Source of the DNA: Sphingobacterium sp. HMA12
GTDB lineage: Bacteria > Bacteroidota > Bacteroidia > Sphingobacteriales > Sphingobacteriaceae
Reading direction: 5' to 3'
NCBI RefSeq assembly: GCF_002933815.1
Contig: NZ_BEYR01000007.1
Span: 248,001 to 312,000, forward strand
DNA: 64,000 bases
Below the pieces are notes generated by a model that was given only the letters and a program-made list of their open reading frames with translations, was not told the origin of the DNA and ran no database searches. Made by a program: the position numbers and the translations under genes. This document shows positions 51,413 through 60,373 of this stretch, in pieces (position 1 is the stretch's first letter; each line of letters opens with the position of its first letter).

Positions 51413-51625
51413 ATGAAAAAGATTTGTCTTTATAGGTCATATGGAATATCCAGTCGAGTTACATCGGTGTTACACTTTTCAAACGTGGATATTTCATAAA
51501 AGCTATGAATTGATTAATTTAGTTTGTTAATGTTTTGGTTGCTATCGCCTTTGTTTACAATTGCTATAGCGAAATCAATGCAATGTTCTTTTTATAAGAC
51601 AAAAAACATTGCATTGAATATAATC

Positions 51626-52681
51626 TTATTTTCTTAAAATTCCAATTCCCGGACGGTTCGGTAAGATGCAGTTGCCATCAATTACCGTCATACCATCATA
51701 GATATCGTTGTCGATCAGGAGTGCCCCATCTAAATCTGCCCAATCAGTTAGTGGTGCTAATTGTGCTGCTGCACTAATAGCACAAGAAGTTTCGGTCATA
51801 CAGCCGATCATTACTTTCATTTCGAGGGAACGTGCAAGTTCGGCCATCCGTTTGGCTTCACGCATACCGGTACATTTCATCAGCTTGATATTGATACCGC
51901 TGTATACGTCTTTTAATGCAGGTACATCAACCAATCGTTGACAGCCCTCATCCGCGATTGTGGGTATTGGACTATGTTCAGTCAGCCAGGCATTATCGTC
52001 AATCTGTTCTTTGGGCATCGGTTGTTCGAGAAAAGCGACGTTTCGCTCGGCCAGCCAATAGGCCATTTCCAATGCTTGTTCCCGAGTTTTCCAACCCTGA
52101 TTGACATCGGCACATAAAGGACGATCAGTCACCTGGCGAATGGTGTCAATAATCATTTTATCGGTATCCAGTCCCAATTTTACTTTTAGAATCTTAAACT
52201 GATCTGCTTCAGCAACCTTTTTGCGGATCATGTCCTCCGTATCGATACCGATGGTGTAGGAAGTCGGCGGGATAAGATCGGGGTTTAATCCCCAGATTTT
52301 ATAGAAAGGCTGGCCCATAATCTTACCGAGCACATCGTGCAATGCAATATCTATCGCTGCTTTGGCGGCTGTATTCTTTGCTGCTACTTGATCTACATAG
52401 TGTAGGATCTCTTCGGTTTGGAATGGAGAGCTGAATCCCGACAAATCAATTTGATTTAAGAAAGCAATAACACTTTCCTGTGACTCACCAAGATAAGGTG
52501 GCATGCTGGCCTCACCGTAACCGATAATACCGTCGTACTCCAGCTCGGTCAATACAACAGGTGTTGTGTTTCGACTGTAGGAAGCGACGGTAAAAACATG
52601 GCGTAGTGTTAGGGTATATGGACGGAACCTTAGCTTAAAGGCCCCAAAATCCTTGCTGATCCATTCAGATTGATTGCTCAT
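51626..52681 (-). CDS. L-Ala-D/L-Glu dipeptide epimerase (YkfB/YcjG type)
   Basis: Enolase-superfamily enzyme of 351 residues. It would convert L-Ala-D-Glu, a product of murein breakdown, to L-Ala-L-Glu. The N-terminal capping domain (1-125) is followed by the barrel with KVKLG (second Lys as base; about 169-173), metal ligands in CADVNQG and EQPMP, the DEGC loop (about 246), and the opposing Lys in NIKLMKC (about 270-276). The epimerase class is backed by the presence of an NlpC/P60 and an LD-carboxypeptidase gene nearby; Bacillus ykfABCD and E. coli ycjG-mpaA have the same pairings. It begins 6 bp after the NlpC/P60 gene, so the two are a reverse operon. Confidence 0.9.
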   Translation of the reverse strand: MSNQSEWISKDFGAFKLRFRPYTLTLRHVFTVASYSRNTTPVVLTELEYDGIIGYGEASMPPYLGESQESVIAFLNQIDLSGFSSPFQTEEILHYVDQVAAKNTAAKAAIDIALHDVLGKIMGQPFYKIWGLNPDLIPPTSYTIGIDTEDMIRKKVAEADQFKILKVKLGLDTDKMIIDTIRQVTDRPLCADVNQGWKTREQALEMAYWLAERNVAFLEQPMPKEQIDDNAWLTEHSPIPTIADEGCQRLVDVPALKDVYSGINIKLMKCTGMREAKRMAELARSLEMKVMIGCMTETSCAISAAAQLAPLTDWADLDGALLIDNDIYDGMTVIDGNCILPNRPGIGILRK

Positions 52682-52687
52682 TATGGT

Positions 52688-53914
52688 TTATTTGTTGATA
52701 TAGTAATTGCTTTCAGCGATTTTTTGAATTGCAGAATCCTTGGCACCTAAATAACGGCGGGCAGCAACAACGGTACGTGTCTGAAAATCGTCGTAATCAG
52801 CAGCATCTTTTAGCATGCTGTTAATGCGGACCAATCCTGCAGCATGGATAAAAGTGCCATTGCCAATATAAAGCGCTACATGGGTTACACGTGCGTTGGG
52901 ATTACTATTTTTGCCTGCAGCGAAGAAAAGTAAATCTGCTGGTTTCAGGTTTTTGAGCGCTTTGTCAGGGTCAAAATGCCCCTCGCTGTCCAAAATATCT
53001 ATCTTTTCGCCCGCTAAAACCTGCTGTGATGCATCTCTAGGGATAACGAAGCCATTCATAAAGAAGCTTGTTTTGGTAAATCCGCTACAGTCGACCCCTT
53101 TGACCGATGTGCCGCCCCACAAATAAGGTAATCCTAACATAGTCTTTGCACTTGCGATAATTTGATCAGCGGTAGGATTACGTGTATCTAGCCAATTTTT
53201 TAACGTTAGGCCTTCGGATTTCTTGATATAACCTTTGCGGCCATCGGGATAAGCGATTTCATAAAAACTCGCTTTTTGTCCGGTTAATTTCAAGATATCT
53301 CCGTATACGAGATCCGATACCCGTTGGCTTTTCTCATTGGGTTCGGAATAAGATTTTCCGAATTCAGTGGTGTAGATCAACTTTTCTGATTGTCTCCAGT
53401 TATCAATCTCGGCCTGATCCATGACAGCTATTGAAGATGCTGGCACCCAGGCAATATAACCATCAGGTGTACGTACCCGGTATTCACCGCTTTTCTTCTG
53501 TAGCAGGTCTACTTGTGTGCCCAATAAAACTTGGCTTGTCAGTTCCGCGGCGTTATCCGGGGACGTACGCATGTTGGCAACTGAAAGTCTGATTACCCCC
53601 ATAGTTTTTCCATCAACACTGGCGTCCGGTAAGAGTTGAACTTGGATATTCGCGGATATTTCTTTTGCTTTTTGTTCGAGAACGAACTTAGCATCTTTTT
53701 CTGTTGTTTCGAGGATATATAGATTTTGGGGAACATCCGCTTTTTGAATAGCCACGATTTTCGTTCTTCGATCCGGTGCAAATTCACGCTTTACGTTTTC
53801 TTGCAATTCTTTGATTTTGAAATAAGTGGTGGAATCTACTTGCTGTGCATGGCCATGACTTGTGCCAATAAGACTTGCACATGCTAAAATAGCGAATTTT
53901 AGTGTGTTTTTCAT
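52688..53914 (-). CDS. Secreted NlpC/P60 endopeptidase with SH3 domains (YkfC type)
   Basis: Exported enzyme of 408 residues; signal peptide ends HGHAQ. Two bacterial SH3-like domains (about 115-170 and 195-245) precede an NlpC/P60 catalytic domain (about 255-400). The triad is visible: Cys in GVDCSGFTK, His in RVTHVALYIGNG, and a polar third residue in FIHAAG. The domain order matches YkfC-type gamma-D-glutamyl-L-diamino-acid endopeptidases, which release L-Ala-D-Glu from murein peptides. Its product is the substrate of the epimerase encoded 6 bp downstream. A TATCTTTA sequence at about 53932-53939 (reverse) is one base off a -7 box and could be the promoter. Confidence 0.9.
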   Translation of the reverse strand: MKNTLKFAILACASLIGTSHGHAQQVDSTTYFKIKELQENVKREFAPDRRTKIVAIQKADVPQNLYILETTEKDAKFVLEQKAKEISANIQVQLLPDASVDGKTMGVIRLSVANMRTSPDNAAELTSQVLLGTQVDLLQKKSGEYRVRTPDGYIAWVPASSIAVMDQAEIDNWRQSEKLIYTTEFGKSYSEPNEKSQRVSDLVYGDILKLTGQKASFYEIAYPDGRKGYIKKSEGLTLKNWLDTRNPTADQIIASAKTMLGLPYLWGGTSVKGVDCSGFTKTSFFMNGFVIPRDASQQVLAGEKIDILDSEGHFDPDKALKNLKPADLLFFAAGKNSNPNARVTHVALYIGNGTFIHAAGLVRINSMLKDAADYDDFQTRTVVAARRYLGAKDSAIQKIAESNYYINK

Positions 53915-54236
53915 GCTGATTAGTTTGTTTCTAAAGATAGGATTAATTCACAATATAAATCAATGTTTGTTGTCGATTTTTGAGTGATTCGAGTACTGTG
54001 TTGCTAAAAAACGAACCTTTGGGCTTAATTTTAATTAATTTGTCTATTTGCTAAAACCATTTTGTATTATTGCTTATTGATCGCAAAACCATTGATTGTT
54101 TTTGAATCTCACTACCAAAAAGCAGGTTGGCGATTATGGGCTAGCGTAATGGACATTCAAAAAACGAATTATTCATGCTTGTAAAATGCCGGATTGTGGA
54201 GGCAGACAGGTTATTAAAAAGACAAATAGTTTATAT
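53915..54236. other. Divergent intergenic region
   Basis: The 322-bp gap between the reverse NlpC/P60 gene and the forward glycosylasparaginase gene is AT-rich. I see no clear promoter box for the forward gene and no RNA gene. Confidence 0.5.
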
Positions 54237-55268
54237 ATGAGTTCTAGACGTAATTTTATTAAGCAAGGTTTTATGGCTGCTACAGCTATAGGTACTTTGA
54301 GTGCATTTGATACAAAAGGGCTGACAATTGCATCCGATGATAGGTTGAAAAAATATCCGATTGTCATATCCACTTGGGATTTTGGGATAGCAGCAAATAA
54401 AGCGGCCTGGGAGATCTTATCCAAAGGCGGAAAAGCTCTTGATGCTGTCGAACAAGGGGTACGGGTACCCGAAGCAGACTTAAAAAATATGACCGTAGGC
54501 AAAGGCGGTTACCCGGATCGTGATGGACATGTGACCCTAGATGCTTGCATTATGGATGCGGATGGTAATTGTGGTGCTGTGGCTGGTATGGAAAAAATCG
54601 GACATCCGATATCGGTGGCCCGCTTGGTTATGGAGAAAACACCACACGTCATGCTTGTTGGTGAAGGTGCCTTACAATTTGCATTGGAAAACGGTTTTCA
54701 AGAAGAGAATTTATTGACACCTGAGGGAGAGAAAGCTTGGAAAGAGTGGTTAAAAGAGAAGAAATACAAGCCAGTCGTTAATATCGAGAATAAAACTTTT
54801 GCTGCGGAGCGTCTACCGGGCAATCAATACAATCACGATACTATTGGTATGTTAGCCCTGGACGCCAACGGAAATATCTCCGGAGCCTGTACAACAAGTG
54901 GAATGGCATTTAAAATGCATGGCCGGGTGGGAGATAGCCCGATCATCGGAGCGGGATTGTATGTAGACAATGAAGTCGGTGGGGCCACTTCGACCGGGGT
55001 AGGTGAAGAAGTTATCCGAAATGTAGGCAGCTTTTTGGTGGTCGAATTAATGCGTCAGGGTTACTCCCCCGAAGATGCCTGCAAGGAAGCGGTGATGCGT
55101 ATTGTGAAGAAAAAGCCTGCAATTGCCAAAGAGATACAAGTCGGATTTTTGGCGATTAACAAAAAGGGAGAGTATGGCGCTTTTGCATTGCAGGAGGGAT
55201 TCTCTTACGCTGTTTGTGACAGTAAACAGCAGGATTTATTGATCAAAGGAAAACATTATTATCAGTAA
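54237..55268 (+). CDS. N4-(beta-N-acetylglucosaminyl)-L-asparaginase family hydrolase, Tat-exported
   Basis: Ntn-hydrolase of the isoaspartyl peptidase / glycosylasparaginase family, 343 residues. The start at 54237 gives SSRRNFIKQGFMAATAIG, a twin-arginine signal. The autocatalytic cleavage site is NHDTIGMLALD, with Thr as the new N-terminal nucleophile at about residue 200; substrate loops GDSPIIGAGLY and GGATSTGVGEE follow. Cleavage of Asn-linked GlcNAc, or of isoaspartyl or Asn peptides, is possible. It faces the NlpC/P60 gene across a 322-bp gap. It could act on glycopeptides from host or microbial material, or on isoaspartyl links in cell-wall bridges; which is unknown. Confidence 0.88.
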   Translation: MSSRRNFIKQGFMAATAIGTLSAFDTKGLTIASDDRLKKYPIVISTWDFGIAANKAAWEILSKGGKALDAVEQGVRVPEADLKNMTVGKGGYPDRDGHVTLDACIMDADGNCGAVAGMEKIGHPISVARLVMEKTPHVMLVGEGALQFALENGFQEENLLTPEGEKAWKEWLKEKKYKPVVNIENKTFAAERLPGNQYNHDTIGMLALDANGNISGACTTSGMAFKMHGRVGDSPIIGAGLYVDNEVGGATSTGVGEEVIRNVGSFLVVELMRQGYSPEDACKEAVMRIVKKKPAIAKEIQVGFLAINKKGEYGAFALQEGFSYAVCDSKQQDLLIKGKHYYQ

Positions 55269-55326
55269 TTAGATATGAGATTTTAGATCTGAGATTGAGA
55301 CAAAGGATCTAGGACTGAAAAAAAGG

Positions 55327-55389
55327 GTATGCCCAGGGCTTATAAAACCAAAGTTTAGATACTTACTACTCAATACGCACTATTAAATA
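55327..55389 (+). repeat. Imperfect direct repeat, copy 1
   Basis: About 60 bp that begins GTATGCCCAGGGCTTA and ends in a TACTCAATACGCACTATTAAATA-like run. A diverged copy lies at 55477-55531 on the other side of the msrA promoter. Confidence 0.6.
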
Positions 55390-55431
55390 GAGAATACAGA
55401 TTTAGATAGAAGTATTAAATTTATTATTGAT

Positions 55432-55439
55432 TATCTTTG
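55432..55439 (+). promoter_or_regulatory. -7 promoter box of msrA
   Basis: TATCTTTG matches TAnnTTTG and gives a leader of about 95 nt for msrA, which includes the second repeat copy. Confidence 0.5.
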
Positions 55440-55476
55440 TATAAGCGACGTTAGCGTGAGAAAAATGAGATAACAA

Positions 55477-55531
55477 GTATGCCAAGGGCTTAAAAATCAC
55501 AGTCTAAATACTCAATACTCATTACTAAATA
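55477..55531 (+). repeat. Imperfect direct repeat, copy 2 (in msrA leader)
   Basis: Begins GTATGCCAAGGGCTTA and ends TACTCATTACTAAATA. Similar to copy 1 in both ends but diverged in the middle. It would be transcribed as part of the msrA leader. Confidence 0.6.
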
Positions 55532-55541
55532 CTATAAAAAT

Positions 55542-56057
55542 ATGAAAGCAACTTTTGGAGGTGGATGTTTTTGGTGTACGGAAGTGATCTTCCAAAATAC
55601 CGAGGGAGTGACATCCGTATTGCCTGGATATATGGGAGGTCATATAGACCATCCTACTTATGAGCAGGTCTGTACTGGAACAACGGATCATGTAGAAGTG
55701 GTGGAGTTGGAGTATGATGATGAGTTGGTCAATTATGAGGAACTGTTGAAAATTTTCTTTAAGACACATAATCCGACAACATTGAACCGTCAGGGTAATG
55801 ATGTGGGTACACAGTATCGTTCTGTGGTCTTCTATCATAACGAAGAACAGGAGATCTTAGCGAAAAACTTTATTGATGAATTGGAAAATGAGGATATCTA
55901 TGAAGATCCAATTGTAACAGCGGTGGAACCAGCGTCAATATTTTGGCTTGCTGAAAATTATCATCATAATTATTTTAATGATCACCCTGAGAACCCGTTC
56001 TGTTCGGTGGTCATTGCGCCGAAACTCCAAAAATTTCTAAAAGAATTTAAAGCTTAA
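55542..56057 (+). CDS. msrA: Peptide-methionine (S)-S-oxide reductase
   Basis: Repair enzyme of 171 residues that reduces methionine-S-sulfoxide in proteins. The catalytic motif GGGCFWCTE sits at residues 6-14, with Cys9 as the nucleophile and Cys12 as a possible partner. The family signature continues with VLPGYMGGHIDHPTYEQVCTG (about 27-47), including the conserved Tyr, His and Asp set. No signal peptide, so cytosolic. No msrB is adjacent. The gene stands alone, with a leader containing half of an intergenic repeat pair. Confidence 0.97.
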   Translation: MKATFGGGCFWCTEVIFQNTEGVTSVLPGYMGGHIDHPTYEQVCTGTTDHVEVVELEYDDELVNYEELLKIFFKTHNPTTLNRQGNDVGTQYRSVVFYHNEEQEILAKNFIDELENEDIYEDPIVTAVEPASIFWLAENYHHNYFNDHPENPFCSVVIAPKLQKFLKEFKA

Positions 56058-56182
56058 AAGCTTTATGTCAGGAATTTTGTATCAAGCACAGCAAATTGAC
56101 TGTGGGCTGTTTATTAGAGGGGGGGAGGATTGAAGCAAGGCCGTGGTGACCTTTGAAAACTACCTGCTATCAATAATAATAT

Positions 56183-56213
56183 AAAAGGCTCGAATATGAT
56201 ATTCGAGCCTTTT
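56183..56213. terminator. Bidirectional terminator between msrA and parC
   Basis: AAAAGGCTCGAATA and its exact complement flank a TGA loop, with A and T runs on both sides; it serves both converging genes. Confidence 0.9.
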
Positions 56214-56243
56214 CTTATGCGGATTATTTATTGGAAAATGCTG

Positions 56244-58976
56244 TTAAAACATTTCCATTTGCCCCTTGTCATCAATTTGGATGTCATCAGGATTAGTAAT
56301 CTCTAATTTGATGTCATCTTCTTTTTTATCATTGGATGCGTCTGTTGCTGTTTCAGCTGTTGAAACCTCCGCCTTTGTCTCATCGGATTTTGTTTCGCCA
56401 CCTTCTGTCGTAACTTCTGCTTTCTTCGTTCCCTTTTCACTTAGGTCTTCGTCTGCTGTAATTAGGGCTACCGATTTTACGGTATGGAAGGAAAGACGAT
56501 TCCCCTGTGCCTTTATGCCTTTGACATCAATGATTTCTGTCAATGGTTGTTCCAGCGTTTCCTCGGTTTGAGATTTGCCTTTCAAAATATCCAATTTGAC
56601 CGTAGGCTCAGCGGCATTGCTCATAAGTACTAATTTTGAACCGGGTTCTTCATTGATGAACGAAATGCGTTTACCAATAGGCTGGTCATCAAATTTAAAA
56701 CGTTTGACAAAATAGGTACCGCTCTTACCATCTTGATGTACTACGGTATAAACATGTTCCGGATAGAATTTCTCAATACGGATCATTTTCTCATCAAAGT
56801 GGTTGCTTAGGTCGAAGTTCGATAACTCGTAGCTACCATCGGAAAGCACAACCAATATTTTATCATCACCATCAAATTCCCCTAAATACTGACCACGTTC
56901 ATCCGCATTTAAGCGTTTCATGATGCTGTCGTACCAAATTTTTCGGCCCGCAAGCGTTGAAATACCTGAGCTTTTGAAGGCGATTTTCTTGACTGGATAT
57001 TTGGAGACAATATTTCCCTGGGACGCACGACCTTTAATGGCAATTTCAGCGAAATCCATATCGAAATTCAGTTTACGCAATTTCGTGTGTGGTTTGAGCT
57101 GTATATTGACCACTTCGGCCTCGCCATTTGGATTAGCAGTGAAATACAAAACTTTAGATCCTTTAGATCCTTTGGATACATCGTACTCCTTATCGCGGGT
57201 AACGCCAACAACAGAAAAACGTTTGATATAACTTGTGCCGGTTTCGCCTTCTTTATAGATGACATTGTATATGGTACGTTCGTCACCTTTTTTGAAGACC
57301 GCTACGTGGATAATCCCTTTTCCAACAAATACTTTATCCTGAATCTTGCTGACGACATATTTGCCATCTTCACGGAATACAATGATATCGTCGATATCTG
57401 AGCAATCACAGACAAATTCATCCTTCTTCATTCCGGAGCCGATGAAACCTTCTTCGCGATTGACGTATAGTTTAGCATTGGCCAAAGCAACTTGTGTTGC
57501 CTCAACTTTATCAAAGATGCGTAATTCAGTCTTGCGCTCGCGATCTTTACTGTATTTTTCGCGTAGTTTTTCATACCATGCAATGGCATATTCTGTCAAT
57601 TGGCGCAAATGCCGCTTCACTTCCTTGATTTCATTTTCGAGCGTCTTCATCGTTTCGTCTGATTTTTTTACATCGAAACGCGTGATACTACTCATTGGTT
57701 TGTCGATCAGTTTCTTGTAATCCTCAGGAAGAATTTCACGATAAAACTGTTCAAAGAATGGCTCAAACAAACGATTTAAAACCTGCACTACAGTGTCAAA
57801 GTCACCGGCATTTTCATAATCGGCGTGTTTGTACATCCCCTCTTGGATGAATATTTTTAATAGACTATTGAAGAATATTTTTTCCTGAAGATCATTTAAA
57901 CGGATCTCCAGTTCCCGCTTCAATAGATTTTTGGTGTTTTTGGTGTTTTCAATCAAGATGTCATTGACACTCATAAAATGAGGTTTCTCATCCTTGATGA
58001 CACAGGTATTTGGCGAAATGGAAACCTCGCAGGCTGTGAAAGCGTACAAGGCATCGATCGTCACATCGGGAGAGATTCCTGGTGCTAAATGCACGATGAT
58101 TTCAACATTTCCAGCGGTGTTGTCTTCGATTTTCTTGATTTTGATTTTGCCCTTCTCATTGGCAGTCACTACACTTTCGATCAAGCCGCCTGTAGTAGTG
58201 CCAAAAGGAATCTCCGTGATTGCCAAAGTCTTTTTATCCCGCTCCTCGATTTTAGCGCGCACACGGATCTTTCCGCCACGTTGACCTTCGTTGTAGTTGG
58301 ACACATCGGCCATACCACCTGTTGGAAAATCGGGAAGAATATTCGGACGTTCGCCGTTCAGTACCTGAATTGAGCCATCAATGAGTTCAATAAAGTTGTG
58401 CGGCATAATCTTGGTTGCTAAACCCACAGCAATACCTTCTGCTCCCTGTGCCAGAAGCAATGGAAATTTAACAGGTAAAGTGACTGGCTCACGGTTACGG
58501 CCGTCGTAGCTCTGTTGCCATTCGGTCGTTTCGGGATTGAAGACAACTTCATTCGCAAATTTAGAAAGCCGCCCCTCAATATAACGTGGCGCCGCAGCCG
58601 AATCACCTGTAATCGGGAAGCCCCAGTTACCCTGACAATCTATCAAAAGGTCTTTCTGTCCTAGCTGAACCATGGCATCTCCAATGGAGGCATCTCCATG
58701 CGGGTGATATTTCATGGTATTACCAATGACATTGGCAGCCTTATTATATCTTCCATCATCCATTTCCTTTAGAGAATGGAGAATACGACGTTGTACGGGT
58801 TTTAAGCCGTCATTTATATGGGGTACAGCTCTATCCAAGATCACGTAGGACGCATAATCCAAAAACCAGTTCTCGTACAGTCCAGATAAAGGTATTGTCT
58901 GACTTCCGCCTTCTGTTTTTCCTGCTCCTAATTCTTCTTGATTATCTTCCGTTGGGAAGTTTGTTTCGTCACTCAT
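56244..58976 (-). CDS. parC: DNA topoisomerase IV subunit A
   Basis: Type II topoisomerase breakage-reunion subunit, 910 residues, which separates replicated chromosomes together with ParE. The catalytic tyrosine is in AAAPRYIEGRLS (about residue 130). The winged-helix region GLKPVQRRILHSL and YHPHGDASIGDAMVQLGQ (about 57-110) includes the quinolone-resistance region. The C-terminal domain has beta-pinwheel-like repeats but no GyrA box, which supports ParC over GyrA. The last 65 residues form an acidic, Glu/Asp/Thr-rich low-complexity tail ending QMEMF. ParE is not in the window. It is the only gene of its transcript in view. Confidence 0.93.
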   Translation of the reverse strand: MSDETNFPTEDNQEELGAGKTEGGSQTIPLSGLYENWFLDYASYVILDRAVPHINDGLKPVQRRILHSLKEMDDGRYNKAANVIGNTMKYHPHGDASIGDAMVQLGQKDLLIDCQGNWGFPITGDSAAAPRYIEGRLSKFANEVVFNPETTEWQQSYDGRNREPVTLPVKFPLLLAQGAEGIAVGLATKIMPHNFIELIDGSIQVLNGERPNILPDFPTGGMADVSNYNEGQRGGKIRVRAKIEERDKKTLAITEIPFGTTTGGLIESVVTANEKGKIKIKKIEDNTAGNVEIIVHLAPGISPDVTIDALYAFTACEVSISPNTCVIKDEKPHFMSVNDILIENTKNTKNLLKRELEIRLNDLQEKIFFNSLLKIFIQEGMYKHADYENAGDFDTVVQVLNRLFEPFFEQFYREILPEDYKKLIDKPMSSITRFDVKKSDETMKTLENEIKEVKRHLRQLTEYAIAWYEKLREKYSKDRERKTELRIFDKVEATQVALANAKLYVNREEGFIGSGMKKDEFVCDCSDIDDIIVFREDGKYVVSKIQDKVFVGKGIIHVAVFKKGDERTIYNVIYKEGETGTSYIKRFSVVGVTRDKEYDVSKGSKGSKVLYFTANPNGEAEVVNIQLKPHTKLRKLNFDMDFAEIAIKGRASQGNIVSKYPVKKIAFKSSGISTLAGRKIWYDSIMKRLNADERGQYLGEFDGDDKILVVLSDGSYELSNFDLSNHFDEKMIRIEKFYPEHVYTVVHQDGKSGTYFVKRFKFDDQPIGKRISFINEEPGSKLVLMSNAAEPTVKLDILKGKSQTEETLEQPLTEIIDVKGIKAQGNRLSFHTVKSVALITADEDLSEKGTKKAEVTTEGGETKSDETKAEVSTAETATDASNDKKEDDIKLEITNPDDIQIDDKGQMEMF

Positions 58977-59119
58977 TTACTCAGCAATAGATTAAATTGT
59001 ACAATACAGAAATGTTCGAAATCTTATTTTATTCGAACGTGTAAAAATACAAAACCATTTTGTTTTATCCCAGTGAAACTATGAAAAGTTAAAAAAATTA
59101 GTTTTAAAAGCTAACATAA

Positions 59120-59668
59120 TTAGTTTTGTTTAGTATCTTCGACCAAATCATACCAAAAACAACGGATATCCCAATGGTCGAAATAAAACTCTTCGGTGAC
59201 CTGAAACCCCACTTTTTCCAATACATGCCTCGATCCTTGGTTGTCTGTATGGGTGATGGCATGGAGCTCGAAATGGGTCAGGTGTTTGCGATAATACTGC
59301 ATACAAGCCGATGCCGCTTCAGTGGCATATCCTTTGCCCCAGGATTCTACCCTGAAACGATAACCGAGGTCCAGGAATCCTATACGTCCATTTTCCAATT
59401 CATCAATATATTTAAATCCCGTCCAGCCGATCCATTGATTGCTTGATTTTTCAATTACTCCCAGCCGGCCAATACCGTATTTTTCATATTGTTGCTGAAT
59501 GAGAGCGATCACTTTTTCCATTTCTTCGATGGATTGAACTGGCTCTTTATTGAGGAAGGTATGTACCTCAGCCTGTGAATCCATGGCAAAAAAATGGTCC
59601 TTATCGCCCATGCTTATCGGACGGATGATTAGGCGTTCGGTTTCTAACGTTGGTAGGTATTTTTCCAT
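59120..59668 (-). CDS. GNAT-family N-acetyltransferase (RimJ/RimL type)
   Basis: Acetyl-CoA-dependent N-acetyltransferase of 182 residues. The opening LETERLIIRPISMGDKDHFFAM is typical of the RimJ/RimL subgroup. The central motif with GYRFRVESWGKGYATEAASACMQY (about 103-126) forms the acetyl-CoA pyrophosphate-binding loop (R-x2-G-x-G/A-like). HAITHTDNQGSRHVLEKVGFQ is the conserved last part. The target is unknown and may be a ribosomal protein N-terminus, a small molecule or a peptide. It is a separate reverse gene next to the ABC module, with 27 bp between. Confidence 0.9.
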   Translation of the reverse strand: MEKYLPTLETERLIIRPISMGDKDHFFAMDSQAEVHTFLNKEPVQSIEEMEKVIALIQQQYEKYGIGRLGVIEKSSNQWIGWTGFKYIDELENGRIGFLDLGYRFRVESWGKGYATEAASACMQYYRKHLTHFELHAITHTDNQGSRHVLEKVGFQVTEEFYFDHWDIRCFWYDLVEDTKQN

Positions 59669-59695
59669 CTGGTGTATCTTAGGTTTTAACGGGTT

Positions 59696-60373
59696 TTAAA
59701 GCCACAGTTTATCAATATCTTTTTTCAATATTTTCTCTTTCATTTCTTCTTCAAAATCACCGAACTGTTCTTTTTTGACAGTCTTGCTGATCCGACCTCC
59801 TTCTAGAACGAGTATCTCATCACAGGTATCCTTTAATGTCGAAAATATATGCGATGAGATCAGGATGGTTTTACGCATTGCTTTAAGACGTAGTATGATT
59901 TCGGTCAGGATAATACTACTTTGTAGATCGATTCCGTTAAAAGGTTCATCAAGAATGTAGAAACAGTTGTCCTGGAGCAGTGTTGCAGTTAGTGCCAATT
60001 TCTTTTTCATCCCTGTAGAATACGAGCTCGCATACTCTTTTAATGGCAGTTCGAAGAGATTTCTTTCATCGAGGTTTTTAATGCTTTTCCCACGGGCATC
60101 GGTAAGGAGATAAATATACTCTTCACCTGTCAGTTTTGACAAAAAATATGGATCTGATGTGAGGTAGCCCAGATGGCTTTTAAGTGGTTGTATGTTCGCA
60201 TTAATCTTTCCCGAAGCTGTTTCCAGACCTGCTATACAACGGAATAATGTTGTTTTTCCAGCGCCGTTTTCGCCTACGATGCCGTAGACTTTTCCATCCT
60301 CAAAGGTAAAGGAGACCTCATGCAAGACCTGATGCTGGCCAAAGGATTTACTGATATGAATAAGCTCGATCAT
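59696..60373 (-). CDS. ABC transporter ATP-binding protein
   Basis: ATPase of 225 residues for the adjacent integral membrane protein. Walker A GENGAGKTT (about 34-42), a variant signature SYSTGMKKKLALTATLL, and Walker B CFYILDEPFNGIDLQS (about 138-153) are visible, with an H-loop in ILISSHIFST. The lack of the usual LSGGQ is common in the export/efflux subfamily with 'STGMK' signatures (drug, bacitracin or daunorubicin type). The start overlaps the permease stop by 4 bp, so the two are translationally coupled. Confidence 0.93.
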   Translation of the reverse strand: MIELIHISKSFGQHQVLHEVSFTFEDGKVYGIVGENGAGKTTLFRCIAGLETASGKINANIQPLKSHLGYLTSDPYFLSKLTGEEYIYLLTDARGKSIKNLDERNLFELPLKEYASSYSTGMKKKLALTATLLQDNCFYILDEPFNGIDLQSSIILTEIILRLKAMRKTILISSHIFSTLKDTCDEILVLEGGRISKTVKKEQFGDFEEEMKEKILKKDIDKLWL

